DNA of 64,000 nt, taken from the NCBI GenBank assembly GCA_963576725.1, contig OY755242.1, positions 8,709,132 through 8,773,131 on the forward strand, read 5' to 3'. Source of the stretch: Azorinus chamasolen (lineage: Eukaryota > Mollusca > Bivalvia > Cardiida > Solecurtidae). Both the position numbers and the translations under genes were made by a program. Each line of letters begins with the position of its first letter. Position 1 is the first letter of the stretch. Shown here in pieces: positions 1 through 10,015 of this stretch. Below the pieces are notes generated by a model. The model had not been told where the DNA came from, did not search any database, and worked only from the letters and a program-made list of their open reading frames with translations.

Positions 1-339
1 TATAACAAACAAAATATATTTTTATAGCACTGGCATTTTCGATATAAATTCAAATTGACGATCTTCGTGCTTTGAACTAATTTAACTGACCGAATAACAA
101 TTAAACATTGGTTTATCAAAGGCCTTTAATCCATGAATATTCGTGTCAGAAATTATGGCATCGTGAATATTAATTTGCTGCTTTTCTATGATGGCAAATG
201 AACACGTGAATTTTGGGCCATGGCAGAAATTGTAGAATCATATATATAGCATACTATGAGCAAACAGAGCAGACCCTGATCAGACAACCCCAGCAGGATA
301 TATTGTTGGCGCCTTAGCTAGATATTACTGTACGTAATA
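1..339. other. Intergenic DNA with a degraded TTAA-4 MITE piece
   Basis: No gene is visible. Bases 121-296 match the reverse orientation of the TTAA-4 family: an end-proximal ATGAATATTC stretch, then the internal AGCAAACAGAGCAGACCCTG arm, with the second arm lost. The rest is AT-rich without recognisable structure. Confidence 0.5.
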
Positions 340-517
340 CAGTAAAACCCCACTAAACCGGACGTAAATTTTAGTATAAATATTGGTCTTGGAGACAGGT
401 GGCAGCTTAATGCAGGGTAAAAGTCATTCAGAAAGCTCCTCTAGCATTAAGCAGCCACCTGCATAAAAGTATCTAAATTCTTCTGTACTAGAATTCCGGT
501 TTAGAGAGGTTTTACTG
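340..517 (+). mobile_element. TA-2 pogo-like MITE
   Basis: Starts CAGTAAAACC and ends GGTTTTACTG, flanked by TA on both sides. Inner terminal repeats read AAACCGGA and TCCGGTTT. The internal hairpin arms around GCTTAATGCAGG are present but the palindrome centre has a deletion, so one arm is short. Non-autonomous, with no coding capacity. Confidence 0.8.
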
Positions 518-643
518 TAAACATACCGTATGTATGCAACAATGCATGCAGGGTATACTCTACTTGCAAATACGTTAAAAGGCGTTCATATGAAGGAACA
601 TATACATGTATGTGGCAAATGATGATATCATGAAAGTTAACTA

Positions 644-847
644 CAGTAAAACCTCTCTATAACGACCACTTAATTGTGTTAATTAGTTTGTATCTAGGAC
701 AGGTGACTGCTTAAATCAAGGTAAAAGTAAAACAGAACGCTCCTATAGGAGCGTTCTGTTTTACTCTCTCATTGCTTTAAACAGCCACCTGCCTTTAACA
801 CAAAATACTTGATGTAATTTAGTGGCCGTTATAGAGAGGTTTTACTG
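644..847 (+). mobile_element. TA-1 pogo-like MITE, complete
   Basis: A 204-bp element flanked by TA, with termini CAGTAAAACCTCTCTATAAC and its complement. The core is a near-perfect palindrome centred on CGCTCCTATAGGAGCG. The outer arms differ (TTAATTAGTTTGTATC versus TAACACAAAATACTTG), so only termini and core are palindromic. Terminal CAGT with a TA target fits the pogo/Tigger group. Confidence 0.85.
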
Positions 848-2088
848 TAGCTGAATTTTATAAAGAAATCTTGAACAAATGGATTGTGTGTCATAACGGA
901 AAGTAAACAGAGCTGGTCCTTATCAGAGGGCTCCTACAGGATTCATCTGAACTAGTTCTACACTGTTACTGTGCCTCTATCGGGTAACTTGTCATCGCAG
1001 TTCACAGTCATGATACAAACAATTATAAGCTAAACGGGTACATCTGTGGATCCAGATCCAATGACTCCCAGAGGAGCCCCTCTGATACGAGTTTTCATTG
1101 ATGGCTGTAGTATTTAACCATAGTTACTTGATAGACACTTTTGCAATAAAGAGTAGGCACATATCCGACACGACGTCTGCAGGAGTCGTCTGATCACGAC
1201 ATGTTCTTATGCACGCCTGTCAATTTGATTGTACAGTTTATGCTATGTTAATATTTCCTAGTGTTCATATGACATTACATGTTTAAACATTAAGCTCATA
1301 AAATTTAAACAGTCATTGTTTCTTACATGAATATTCATTAAGTATCGTACAGCGTACATTCCATTTCCTCTGCATGAACCCCTAAATATGAAAATTGGAC
1401 CAACCCAAACGTCGAATTGGGCAAGATTACTTGATACACATATGGGTGAAAATTAATTAACTCATCGCTGCGATGTTCACATCTATGATAAGCAATAAAA
1501 CAGTTACTGTGAGTCTCATCTGGATCCAAACAATTTGTTACACTGAATATTTTTAATACAAAAAGAAGGAAAATTAAACATTAAAATTGTAGCAGACGAC
1601 AAAGTTTGCACACTACAATATCCTGCAGAGTGATGTGTTTTCCGAAATCTCGTGAACTGAAAAACATGCAATTATATTATGATTTAACCCTGTCGGCGTC
1701 AAATAAATCTCATGTGCTAAGATCATCATCTACTTCAGATTTCAACATGGCGGTTTCTCCAAGTTCTTCGCATATTATATATAAAACCAGTGTCATAGAT
1801 TATTACAATGTCGATCCTGAAGTGACGCCGAGTTACTCGGTCTCTCATCTGGATTCAACCTGTTTGCAAAGTTTATCACGCATTTAGTTTTAGCGTAGAA
1901 GGAAATAAACCGTCATCGTTATCTTTCAAAACTTTAGCCCATAAACGTGCTTATACAACCTGTATGCACAGTAGGAAATGTGCCAATATATGTATTTACC
2001 AAACTTAAATTGCAATATAAAATGCATTATTAGAAATTTCAGACAGAGATAAATCTTATCCCGCTACCAGCGGCCTTTCTGGAATTTG
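848..2088. other. Degraded MITE fragments, no gene
   Basis: Contains hairpin scraps only. Around 905-945 is a TTAA-6 core arm (TTATCAGAGGGCTCCTACAG), near 1050-1090 a weak hairpin, at 1590-1615 a TTAA-2 subterminal stretch (GTAGCAGACGACAAAG), and at 1812-1870 an HP-type hairpin with CCGAGTTACTCGG at its centre. Short open frames here overlap these repeats and are not genes. Confidence 0.5.
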
Positions 2089-2153
2089 CAAACAGCTTGG
2101 ATCCATATGAGCCGCCGAGTAACTCGGCGTCTCATCAGGATCCAAACTGTTTG
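2089..2153. repeat. HP-family hairpin (GGATCC type)
   Basis: Inverted arms CAAACAGCTTGGATCC and GGATCCAAACTGTTTG enclose the centre CCGAGTAACTCGG. The right flank, GACACTTGGTCAGTAGTTTTC, is a family-specific shoulder also seen beside other copies. This hairpin recurs more than fifteen times in the window with variable preservation. Confidence 0.7.
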
Positions 2154-2648
2154 ACACTTGGTCAGTAGTTTTCAAAAGCTTTTTTATAAAATAAGAGGTA
2201 CATGTAGTCACACTTACGCATGAAGCAATATTTAAGATGACATTTGTTTCACAGCGGAACAAGGTTCAAGGTCGCTTACCACAGTGATACTTTTAGAATC
2301 AGATCTATATCATTTCATTAGCAAAAGAAGCAGACCCTGGTCTGGATCTACTCTGTTTGCAAAGGCCTTAACACAATTACCTCATATTGACGCCTTTTGA
2401 CGCCTCCGCAAAAGTCACTTTATGAAGTTGTAAACTTTAATTTTAACAACTATTTATGATACATGTATTGTTATTTCTGACATGAATATTTATGGCGTAA
2501 AGGGTTTTAAGTTCGATGCGTCCTAGATTACCTTTGTCAAAATGTTTGCAGTCGATATATCGAGTAAATATATCGAGTAAATCGAGTAAATGACCCAAAC
2601 TCTTAGGCGTTTAGCATTTTAAGTTTGTAGCAAAATAAACCCGAAATA

Positions 2649-2854
2649 CAGTAAAAACCCTCTAATGCGACCACCAAACCGGGGGCATAATTTTTTATCC
2701 CAGGGGCAGGTGGTAGCTTAATGCAGGACGAAAGTTATTCAGAAAGCTCCTCTAGGAGCTTTCTGTATAACTTTCGTTCTGCATTAAGCAACTACCTGCT
2801 TATAAAGACAGCCATGTTTATTCATTAAGTGGTCGCATTAGAGGTGTTTTACTG
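2649..2854 (+). mobile_element. TA-3 pogo-like MITE, complete
   Basis: Flanked by TA, it starts CAGTAAAAACCCTCTAATGC and ends GCATTAGAGGTGTTTTACTG. The core palindrome is centred on AGCTCCTCTAGGAGCT with arms containing GCTTAATGCAGGACGAAAGT. The terminal repeat (CTCTAATGCGACCAC) separates this family from TA-1 and TA-2, though the core is close to that of TA-2. Confidence 0.85.
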
Positions 2855-2944
2855 TACGTTAATTTTTGCGTATTGGCGAATATATTCTATACAGGCTATA
2901 AATGAGCCTATCGGGTTGGTGAGTTTCCTTTTTCATTACATAAT

Positions 2945-3127
2945 ACAGTACAATCCCTCTAAACCTGAATGCCAATAAAGAACAATTTAGGTCTTCATAT
3001 CAAGGTGGCTTCTTAATGCAGGATGAAAGTCATGCCGAAAGTTACCAAAGGACTTTCAACCTGCATTAAACAGCCACTTGTCTGAAAACCGGCGCTGATA
3101 TTTATACTTTAACCTCCGGTTAAGAGT
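2945..3127 (+). mobile_element. TA-2-related MITE, diverged
   Basis: The left end is CAGTACAATCCCTCTAAACC. Core arms GCTTCTTAATGCAGGATGAA and CTGCATTAAACAGCCAC are recognisable. The right end is decayed (CCGGTTAAGAG, without a clean TACTG), indicating an older insertion than the neighbours. Confidence 0.6.
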
Positions 3128-3169
3128 GATTCTTTTGTGCAGTTTATCCATTGTTCTATATGGTTAATC

Positions 3170-3520
3170 AGAGCCATCAAGAAGGTGCATATTCAACAAC
3201 TAAAATCGTCATTTCTCAACCAGTATCCGTTGGAACCGCCCCTTCCAGGCGTTTCTGACGAAAGGTCAAAACATAGAGATATAAAGGATCTATATAATTG
3301 AAAATGTAAGGTTTGATGGAAATACAAGATGTGTTTGTGAAATACAATGTCCCCGATATGACCTTTGACCTTGATTTATGACCTTGATCTTAATCAGTCA
3401 CCCCTAAAAATGTTTGCCTCCATAAGTTGCACATGCATGCCACGTTCTAAGTATGTATGTTGAATGGCGACAGAATTATCGCCAACGTCAAAAGCCAACA
3501 GACAGACAAAGCAAAATTAA
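3170..3520. repeat. Dispersed invertebrate repeat, unclassified
   Basis: AT-rich repeat containing GACCTTTGACCTTGATTTAT and ending in a CAACAGACAGACAAAGC-type tail. Repeats of this composition are common in bivalve intergenic DNA (general knowledge). The 5' part, AACTAAAATCGTCATTTCTC, matches the shoulder of the family-H hairpins at 45.35 and 47.93 kb, so the piece is composite. Confidence 0.4.
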
Positions 3521-4004
3521 TAACTCCTCCCCCGTTTGTGATCGGTGGGGCCATAATCAAGAAAGGAGCTACATGTATTTTAAACTACATTGCAAATGTA
3601 AGGTTTTGTTGAGATATATAATGGCTACATGTATTTTAATGGTCAGTGAAATCTGACGAATATTCGAGTATTTACATATTTATTTATGTCCCATTCGCGT
3701 TCACGTTTAAACTGGTACACACGTAATTAAGTGCACTGTCATCATTTAAAATGAGATAATCTTGGAATATGCATGTAAGAAGTATTTAATATAATTAATA
3801 ATGATTGGCTGAAATTTTATAACTGCAGAAGTGTTTGACCATTGTAGAAACTGTAGAATCAGATCTATATTATTGCATAAACAAACAGATCTGTCCCAGA
3901 GTACACGGCTTCCTGCGAACACCTTCAAGTCTGCGTCTAATATGTTTGCAAATGCGTATTAATGGAATAAAGGTTTACAACGGATACATTCATACATTAA
4001 CGCA

Positions 4005-4255
4005 TTAACCCTTCTCTTGCTGAATTTAAAAACACATTTCTCATTCTTTACCCATGCCATGTTGTATAATTACATATATTTTCACTCTGTACAAGTTGTT
4101 CGCTGTGCGATCACTACTGTGGAGTGCACTGGTTGCACAATCAATTTGTAAATAGTGCAGACCCTGATGAGACAGCTCCTGCAGGAGCTGTTTCATCTGG
4201 GTCTTCGGTTTTTTACAGGTAGGTATAGTGACGTGAATAGCAAGCGTAGTGTTAA
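4005..4255 (+). mobile_element. TTAA-1 piggyBac-like MITE, copy 1
   Basis: TTAA-flanked, starting CCCTTCTCTTGCTGAATTT. The internal palindrome is centred on AGCTCCTGCAGGAGCT. The right end, AGCAAGCGTAGTGTTAA, is diverged from the family (AGCAAGCGAAGGGTTAA). Seven copies of this family, each about 250 bp, occur in the window. TTAA target with CCC-GGG termini is the piggyBac hallmark. No transposase is encoded. Confidence 0.85.
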
Positions 4256-4345
4256 GCGCTTTTGAACGCACATATCCTGTGTGAAAAGAGCGCTATATAA
4301 ATGTGGTATTATAATAATAATAAGAATAATAATAATACAATCAAT
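4256..4345 (+). repeat. 3' tail of an older repeat plus (AAT)n
   Basis: Reads GCGCTATATAAATGTGGTAT followed by an (AAT/AAG)n run. An AGCGCTATATAAATG segment running into a trinucleotide repeat is typical of animal retroposon tails (general knowledge). TTAA-1 copy 1 abuts it directly at TTAA, suggesting insertion into the older repeat. Confidence 0.45.
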
Positions 4346-4439
4346 GCTGAAGGGGAACTTTTAATCTGACGTATACAAGTCTTAGAGAACGTACATCCTT
4401 CAGAAACTGGTATAGGTGCGGTGAATTGAACCCAATAGT

Positions 4440-4560
4440 GCCCAGTGTCCCTAAAAAGGACACAGGCAAACCTTGTATAACAGATCAGAGGGCTCCTAAA
4501 GGAGCCCTTTATTCAGAGTCTGTGCTAATTGCTGAACCGATCAATGTCACAGACTTATTC
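4440..4560. repeat. TTAA-6-like hairpin fragment
   Basis: Arms around AACAGATCAGAGGGCTCC and GGAGCCCTTTATTCAGAG form a hairpin centred on GGGCTCCTAAAGGAGCCC. The flanking AGTGTCCCTAAAAAGGACAC is a second small palindrome. Element ends are not preserved. Confidence 0.55.
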
Positions 4561-4988
4561 CGCCTTACGTGTTTGTGGTATCACCTCCACATATAAAATA
4601 ATGGAGCCAGTCCAAAGATCTGAACGATCTTTACTTTAATACATTGGAAATAAATGGGTTAAGAGTTTTATGACTTGTCGTAAACTGACAGCAAAGCATG
4701 ATAAGATATACGATTAGTGATATATAACAAAAGAAAGACAATGTATATATGTGTGTATATATCAAAACGGGGTTTTAAACAGAAACAAGAATGCTTACAG
4801 AGACAACCCTTTTTGCTGGCATTTGGCCAACAAACTGTTCATTTAAGAAGTCGGTAACTGACCTCGGTTAGCAGTTGTACACAGGCTCTCCTGTTTATAG
4901 GTCTTGCAGAAAATTGACACAACTTCAAATTTTAGGTGATTTCCACCACCCACATACCATACAAGTGCACACAATTCTCATGCATGTA

Positions 4989-5309
4989 CAGTTGAAATTC
5001 GATATTTCAAACTTCAATGGACCATACAAATTAGTACGAGATAAAGGATGTTCGAGTTATCTGATTTCTAATCTGGAAAATATTTCAAGTTCAAAGCTTA
5101 ATGCAGGTCGAAAGTAATGCTGAAAGCTCCTGTAGGAGATTTCAGCATTACTTTAGACCTGCATTAAGCTGTCATATGTTTTTTCTAGATGAGCATAGTA
5201 ATACATTGTATAACAATTCTGCATTATAAATGTTGGTAGGACCGATTTTTTTAGTTCGAGTTGTCCCGAAATTCTGGTTATTCGAGTTCGAGATTTCGAA
5301 GTTGAACTG
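4989..5309 (+). mobile_element. TA-4 pogo-like MITE
   Basis: Left end CAGTTGAAATTCGATATTTC and right end GAAATCTCGAACTC read in reverse from the close, with TA flanks. Internally it carries the GCTTAATGCAGGTCGAAAGT arm and the centre AGCTCCTGTAGGAGAT, the core module of TA-2 and TA-3 with unrelated termini (TTCGATATCTCGAACT type). Confidence 0.75.
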
Positions 5310-5359
5310 TATGTATAAATCTATATGTATGCATACTTCATCAATGACCTGATGGAGAC

Positions 5360-5564
5360 AAATTTGATGACTTTGCAAACTGAGTAGACCTGTAGGTGTC
5401 GTCTGAGCCGGATCTGCTCTGTTAGCTTATGGAATTATAAAGATCTGGTTCTATCTTTTTCTGTCGTGGCCAAAATATCCAGTTTTCATAAGCAATTATA
5501 AAAAATCAGCTACTAAATATTCCTTTAGTTATTTTTTCTTACATGAATATTCACGAAGGGTTAA
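5360..5564 (+). mobile_element. TTAA-4 MITE, 5' part eroded
   Basis: Recognised from GCAAACTGAGTAGACC, the TTATGGAATTATAAAGATCT shoulder and the right end ACATGAATATTCACGAAGGG followed by TTAA. The left TTAA terminus is not identifiable. Confidence 0.6.
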
Positions 5565-5609
5565 ACTCGGAATAAAACAGACCACAGTGACACCTTTTCG
5601 CTTATTCAA

Positions 5610-5834
5610 ACCATTAATCTTCTTCCCCTGACGGACATCTTCTAAAGACGCTTCTTGATGTATTTACAAACAGAGTAGAACCTGGCCGGACGGCTCATGT
5701 AGGACCCATCTAATCAGGATCTGGCACGTTTGCTTTTGAAATAATATAGATATGATTCTACAGTTTCTGCCATGACTAAAACTTGCTGAGGCCATATTCA
5801 ATAAAAAAAAATATATTCTGATTAATATTCATGT
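5610..5834 (+). mobile_element. TTAA-4 MITE interrupted by a TA-2 element
   Basis: Contains the paired arms ACAAACAGAGTAGAACCTGG and AGGATCTGGCACGTTTGC, then the usual shoulder down to CTGATTAATATTCATG, where a TA-2 element begins. The expected TTAA-4 right end is absent beyond the insertion. Confidence 0.55.
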
Positions 5835-5963
5835 ACAGTGATACTCCACTGGCAGTTCTGCTAGGAGCTTTCTGCATGACTTTCACCCTGCATTAGTCAG
5901 TCATCTGTATGAAAGTATCTAAAATATTCTCAACTTGAATTCCGGTTTAGATGGGTTTTACTG
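5835..5963 (+). mobile_element. TA-2 MITE with internal deletion
   Basis: Preceded by TA, starts CAGTGATACTCC and ends GGGTTTTACTG. The left half is reduced to about 25 bp, while the right arm (AGGAGCTTTCTGCATGACTT onward) is complete. Confidence 0.65.
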
Positions 5964-6065
5964 TAAACACGAACTCTTGTACAAATATTCACAATGGTTA
6001 ACATGATGAAGGAAAATGTGTGATGATTTTTGCGAGACATTTAGTTCCAGACGTATCACAAAGTA

Positions 6066-6316
6066 CAGTAAAACCTTTCTAAAACCACTAAATTGTGCTA
6101 ATTAGTTGATATTTAGGGCAGGTGGCTGCTTAAAGCAAGGTGAAAGTAAAACAGAACACTCCTATAGGAGCGTTCTGTTTAACTTCTACATTGCTTTAAG
6201 CAGCCACCTGCCTATAGAATCGTTCTGTTTTACTTCCACCTTGCTTTAAGCAGCCACATGCCTTTAACACAAAATACTTGATGTAATTTAGTGGCCGTTA
6301 TAGAGAGGTTTTACTG
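6066..6316 (+). mobile_element. TA-1 MITE with duplicated right arm
   Basis: TA-flanked, with termini CAGTAAAACCTTTCTAAAAC and GGCCGTTATAGAGAGGTTTT. After the palindrome centre CTCCTATAGGAG the right arm appears twice: ACATTGCTTTAAGCAGCCAC near 6190 and ACCTTGCTTTAAGCAGCCAC near 6240. This makes it about 47 bp longer than other copies. Confidence 0.8.
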
Positions 6317-6367
6317 TAGTTTGACGTGTTATCTGGATCCAAAGTATTTGATATCTAGATAATACAT

Positions 6368-6617
6368 TTAACCCTTCGCTTGCTGAATTTTAAAATACAT
6401 TTCTCCTTCTTTACCCATGCCATGTTGTATAATTACATATATCTTCACTGTGTATACGTATTTCGCTGTTCAATCATTGCTGTGGAGTGCACTGGTTGCA
6501 CAATCAACTTGTAAATAGTGCAGACCCTGATGAGACAGCTCCTGTAGGAGCTGTCTCATCTGGGTCTTCACTATTTACAGGTACGTGTATTGACGTGAAT
6601 AGCAAGCGAAGGGTTAA
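6368..6617 (+). mobile_element. TTAA-1 MITE, copy 2
   Basis: Intact 250-bp copy with perfect termini TTAACCCTTCGCTTGCTG and TAGCAAGCGAAGGGTTAA. The palindrome AGCTCCTGTAGGAGCTGTCT lies in the right half, so the element is asymmetric: about 130 bp of unique sequence on the left and about 40 bp on the right. Confidence 0.9.
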
Positions 6618-6821
6618 AGAAAAGATATAACATTTAAGCTTTTTTAATACGAGCAGTTCAGAGTGGATTGTTAACTCAGCAGGCTAAATATTTTATATAT
6701 TTGTCACAACTGAATAAACATGATTTTATCAAACTTCAATGTTTTTGTGTGTCCTATATCTATAATGCGCAGTGTGTTTAACATTAAGCCTGCTGCGAGC
6801 GAATGCGGGGCTATCTGTGTA

Positions 6822-6886
6822 CAAACAGTTTGGATCCAAATGGGACACTGGATACCTCGGTGTCTCATAAGAATCCAAACTCGTTA
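6822..6886. repeat. HP-family hairpin
   Basis: Arms ACAAACAGTTTGGATCC and ATCCAAACTCGTT. It is preceded at 6777-6800 by TTTAACATTAAGCCTGCTGC, which resembles the left end of the TTAA-7 element at 22.96 kb. Confidence 0.55.
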
Positions 6887-7015
6887 ACACTCTGATAGAT
6901 CAATCAAGATAGATCAATTTTGAAAACTGATGGATACAACCTTTTCTGATGACAAAATATTACTCAGCAAGTCAAAGGTTGAAGCATGCAGAGAATGCAC
7001 TAGGTTCTATCTTAT

Positions 7016-7180
7016 CTCTTTACTCCGTGAATATTCATGCCAGAAATAATGACACCGTGAATATAATTAATTGACATTTTATACATTTTGTAATTGTCCT
7101 ATTTTCATACTGATTGAAACAGTTGCATCAGATCTGCATTAGTTCATAAGCAACCATGATCAGAAGGCCCCAACAGGACG
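7016..7180 (-). mobile_element. TTAA-4 MITE fragment, reverse orientation
   Basis: Contains CTTTACTCCGTGAATATTCA and the GCATCAGATCTGCATTAGTT shoulder in reverse orientation, breaking off inside the core hairpin (GACGTAACC). The second arm is missing. Confidence 0.6.
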
Positions 7181-7674
7181 TAACCAAGGTGCCCGACGCA
7201 TGTTTGGACTCACCCACGGATCCAAACACCCCCCACCCCCTTTCAAAAAAATTGTGATCGGAATATGCCAAACTAGCCTAAAACTATCTATTTGTACCTT
7301 AAACCACTCCGAAAAACAAGAAAAACACGACCGGAAAACCTTTTTCCTACAGGGTCTATATATGTATTAAAAGGTACCTACGTAAGATTAGCGGCGGAAA
7401 ATACAATAGTCATGTTTTTCAAAGTCTTACAGCAAAGCCAATTCAACACCGATTTCAATCATTTTGGTCTTGATCTGTTCCAAATTCCATATGCTAAGCG
7501 GCACAATTAGTGATTTACTTAAATATTGCCCCGTCTTGTCGCTGCAAGACTGCGGATTTGAAAAACCGCTAGAGCGAAACGATGTGACTCCCGCCAGGAT
7601 GCATAGACGTATATATTCGTTAAACTTTTCTGCGAAAAAAAATATTGTGAAACACTATCGAAAAACAAACTCAC

Positions 7675-7800
7675 CGCAGTTAAAACGGCGCTGGCTATTT
7701 CCAGCCTGCTACGAGACGCCAGTTTTTCTTCTCCTACTTTGCTTTTGAACGGAGGTGGCCATTTCGCTGTGGCCCGGAAGTAGTAGTCAATTTGCATATC
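7675..7800 (-). other. Exon-like segment with a consensus splice donor
   Basis: On the minus strand an open stretch beginning near 7797 (about 41 codons, with FRATAKWPPPFKSKVGEEKL within it) runs to an ideal 5' splice site, GCG/GTGAGT, at 7675/7674. The segment is markedly more GC-rich than its surroundings and lacks MITE sequence. It could be a first exon or the start of a non-coding transcript. An alternative ATGGCC start just inside would hit a stop after 17 codons. I recognise no domain and see no second exon, so this is tentative. Confidence 0.2.
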
Positions 7801-7919
7801 GAATAGTTTATGAGCCGGGTCGCATCTGGGTCTATAATGTCGGCATATGCGTAATATTGCTTCTTTGTCAGGGAAAGCGTTAAAACATTAGAATGCTCAA
7901 CATTCGTCCAAATGTCGAT

Positions 7920-8128
7920 GCCTACTGAATATTCATGGACAAAATAGTTATAATGAAACACGGAAGGATGATCATTGTAGCCACTTTAGAAACCGAAGAA
8001 ACAGGTCTATCAAATTGCATTAACAAATAGAGCAGACCCTGATCAGACGGTTCCTACAGGAGCCGTCTGGTCTGGGTCTTCTCTGTTTGCAAATGCGTGA
8101 AAAGGCATTTAAATTAAGGACATGGTTA
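7920..8128 (-). mobile_element. TTAA-4b MITE, reverse orientation
   Basis: Begins near CCTACTGAATATTCATGG and ends ATTTAAATTAAGGACATGGTTAA. The core hairpin at about 8015-8092 (AACAAATAGAGCAGACCCTG with GGGTCTTCTCTGTTTGC) has centre GGTTCCTACAGGAGCC. TTAA-4b differs from TTAA-4 in its terminal 60 bp, ending GAACAGGGAAAGGGTTAA when intact. Confidence 0.65.
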
Positions 8129-8494
8129 ATACAGGAGGGTAGCACCCTGTATCCTGCCACTGATATCATCAACTTGACTCGCATTTTCAAACAGCTAGGA
8201 GCTAGACGACATGCTGTTTGACACTACTGTTTCAAAACCTTTTGTCGAATCGTTTGTAGTCAAAATTTTATCCAGATCCAACTTGAGCAGACATTATATT
8301 TTCGGAGTGTCTATTACAACGTATTTTTCTAACCGGTGAAGGGTTAAAAACACAAGTTACCATTGACACGTATTTACGCGGTAATATAACCGGCCTTATT
8401 TTTTCATATCGTGACAAGAGTCCAAAGGGCCTGCCGTAGAGCGGTTTAATTGTACACTTAATCATCGCACCATCTCATTAACATCGATACAGTA

Positions 8495-8676
8495 TAACGT
8501 GTACTAAGCGGCCATTCATTTATTGAACATATGATTCTTAAAAAGCAGGTCTCTGCTTAATGCAGGGCAAATGTTATAGGAGCTTTTTGCAATACTTTTG
8601 ACCTGCATTAAGCTACCACATGCAATACAGATTCATAATTAGACCTTATTTGATTGCCGCTTAAGACAGGTTCTAA
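8495..8676 (+). mobile_element. TA-3-like MITE, diverged
   Basis: Left part TACTAAGCGGCCATTCATTT, core GCTTAATGCAGGGCAAATGT with GACCTGCATTAAGCTACC, right end GCCGCTTAAGACAGGTTCTA. The palindrome centre is shortened to ATAGGAGCTTTTTG. Confidence 0.6.
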
Positions 8677-8706
8677 TGTATATCAACAGTGCACACTCTG
8701 AGCATT

Positions 8707-8853
8707 GCCGTCTGCAACAATTGTCGTCTGCAACTATTGTCATTGCTGTCGTCTACAACAATTGTCGTCTGCAACTATTGTCGTCTACAACAATTGTCGT
8801 CTGCAACAATTGTCGTCTACAACTGTTGTCGTCTGTAACTATTGTTGTCTGCT
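8707..8853 (+). repeat. Minisatellite of GTCGTCTGCAACAATT units
   Basis: About nine degenerate 15-17-bp units alternating GTCGTCTGCAACAATT and GTCGTCTACAACAATT. The GTCGTCTGC motif is the reverse complement of the GCAGACGAC subterminal motif of the TTAA-2 MITEs. Open frames across it exist only because the unit lacks stops. Confidence 0.8.
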
Positions 8854-9041
8854 CATATGCTATTTTACATTGTCATGTCAGAAAAATGATAAGAGTGACT
8901 GATAGTTTGGACCTAGATAAGACTCCGTCCGAGTTACTCTATGCCTCATCTCGATGCAAACTGTTGGCAAATATTTTCACATATGTGTCACTAGAGTGCT
9001 GGAGATTACAGATCGGAACATCGTAACCTCTTAGTCGGTTG

Positions 9042-9268
9042 TTAACGCTTTCCTATATAAATATGCCTTTCTGTGCCATTGCAAACAGAGTAGACCCAGA
9101 TCAGACGGTTCCTGTAGGAGCCGTCTGATCAGGGTCTGCTCTGTTTGCTTATGGAATCATATAGATCTGATTCTATATTTTTATACATTTACAAACGTTC
9201 ATGTGTCCATATGCCATAATAGTCATGTCATCATTTTGTACATGAATGTTCATGGGATAAAGGGTTGC
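9042..9268 (+). mobile_element. TTAA-4 MITE with near-perfect core palindrome
   Basis: Left TTAACGCTTTCC, right GGGATAAAGGGTTGC (final TTAA mutated). The core at 9082-9149 pairs GCAAACAGAGTAGACCCAGA with TCTGCTCTGTTTGC across the centre GGTTCCTGTAGGAGCC, a stem of about 34 bp with only a few mismatches. Confidence 0.75.
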
Positions 9269-9420
9269 TGAAACTTACTACCCACTTACCTCCGACTCGT
9301 GCAAGCTTTTACGAAACTATTAATCGAGTTCAATTAGATCCTGATGAAAATCTCGAGCAGATTTAGAGGGGGCGGAGTCGGTCTACCCAAATAACATTCC
9401 CAAACACACTTTTTTGAGTG

Positions 9421-9596
9421 CAGTAAAACCTCTCTATAACGGCCACTCAATTGTGTTAATTATTTGGTATTTAGAGCAGGTGGCCGCTTAAAGTAAGGAG
9501 CGTTCTGTGTTACATTCACCTTATTTTAAGCAGCAACCTGCCTTTAACACAAAATACTTGATGTAGTTTAGTGGCCGTTATATAGAGGTTTTACTG
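9421..9596 (+). mobile_element. TA-1 MITE with shortened left hairpin arm
   Basis: Termini CAGTAAAACCTCTCTATAAC and ATATAGAGGTTTTACTG with TA at the right edge. The left core arm jumps from GCTTAAAGTAAGGAGCG directly into the right arm, removing about 28 bp at the hairpin centre. Confidence 0.75.
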
Positions 9597-9829
9597 TAAT
9601 TGACCTAATAAAACCAATAAAACAACGATAAAATTTAAGGGTGTTTTCCCTGTTCGTTCCATTCCTGCCTGAACATGCATTACAAATACAATAGTGATGA
9701 CTTCCTACATTTAAAAAAAATCTACAAACCCGCACTCTATTCTGAAATCCTTGATCCGCACCTGTCTGCGTCTGATCAGGATCAAAACTGTTTGCAAACT
9801 CCAGTCAGTGTGCGCTTTGTAGGCGAAGA

Positions 9830-10015
9830 TTTCGCCCTTTCCTTCACATAAATGCATTTCACTAGCCGCCTGATCAGGGTCTGCTCTGTTTGCTAATGGG
9901 ATTTGATAGATATGTAAGTTTCTAAAATGGCTTTCAATATTTTATTATAATTATTTTATCTATGGATATTCAGTAGGTATTGAAATGGATATGTACAGAA
10001 CATGGAAAGGGTTAA
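9830..10015 (+). mobile_element. TTAA-4b MITE lacking one core arm
   Basis: Left end CGCCCTTTCCTTCACATAAA, right end CATGGAAAGGGTTAA. The left half of the hairpin is deleted: GCATTTCACTAGCCGCCTGA runs straight into the right arm TCAGGGTCTGCTCTGTTTGC. Confidence 0.65.

Noticed and set aside
8695..9026. 116-codon frame over the GTCGTCTGC minisatellite
   Set aside because: Product is a Cys/Asn/Leu repeat from the minisatellite running into an HP hairpin; no support as a gene.
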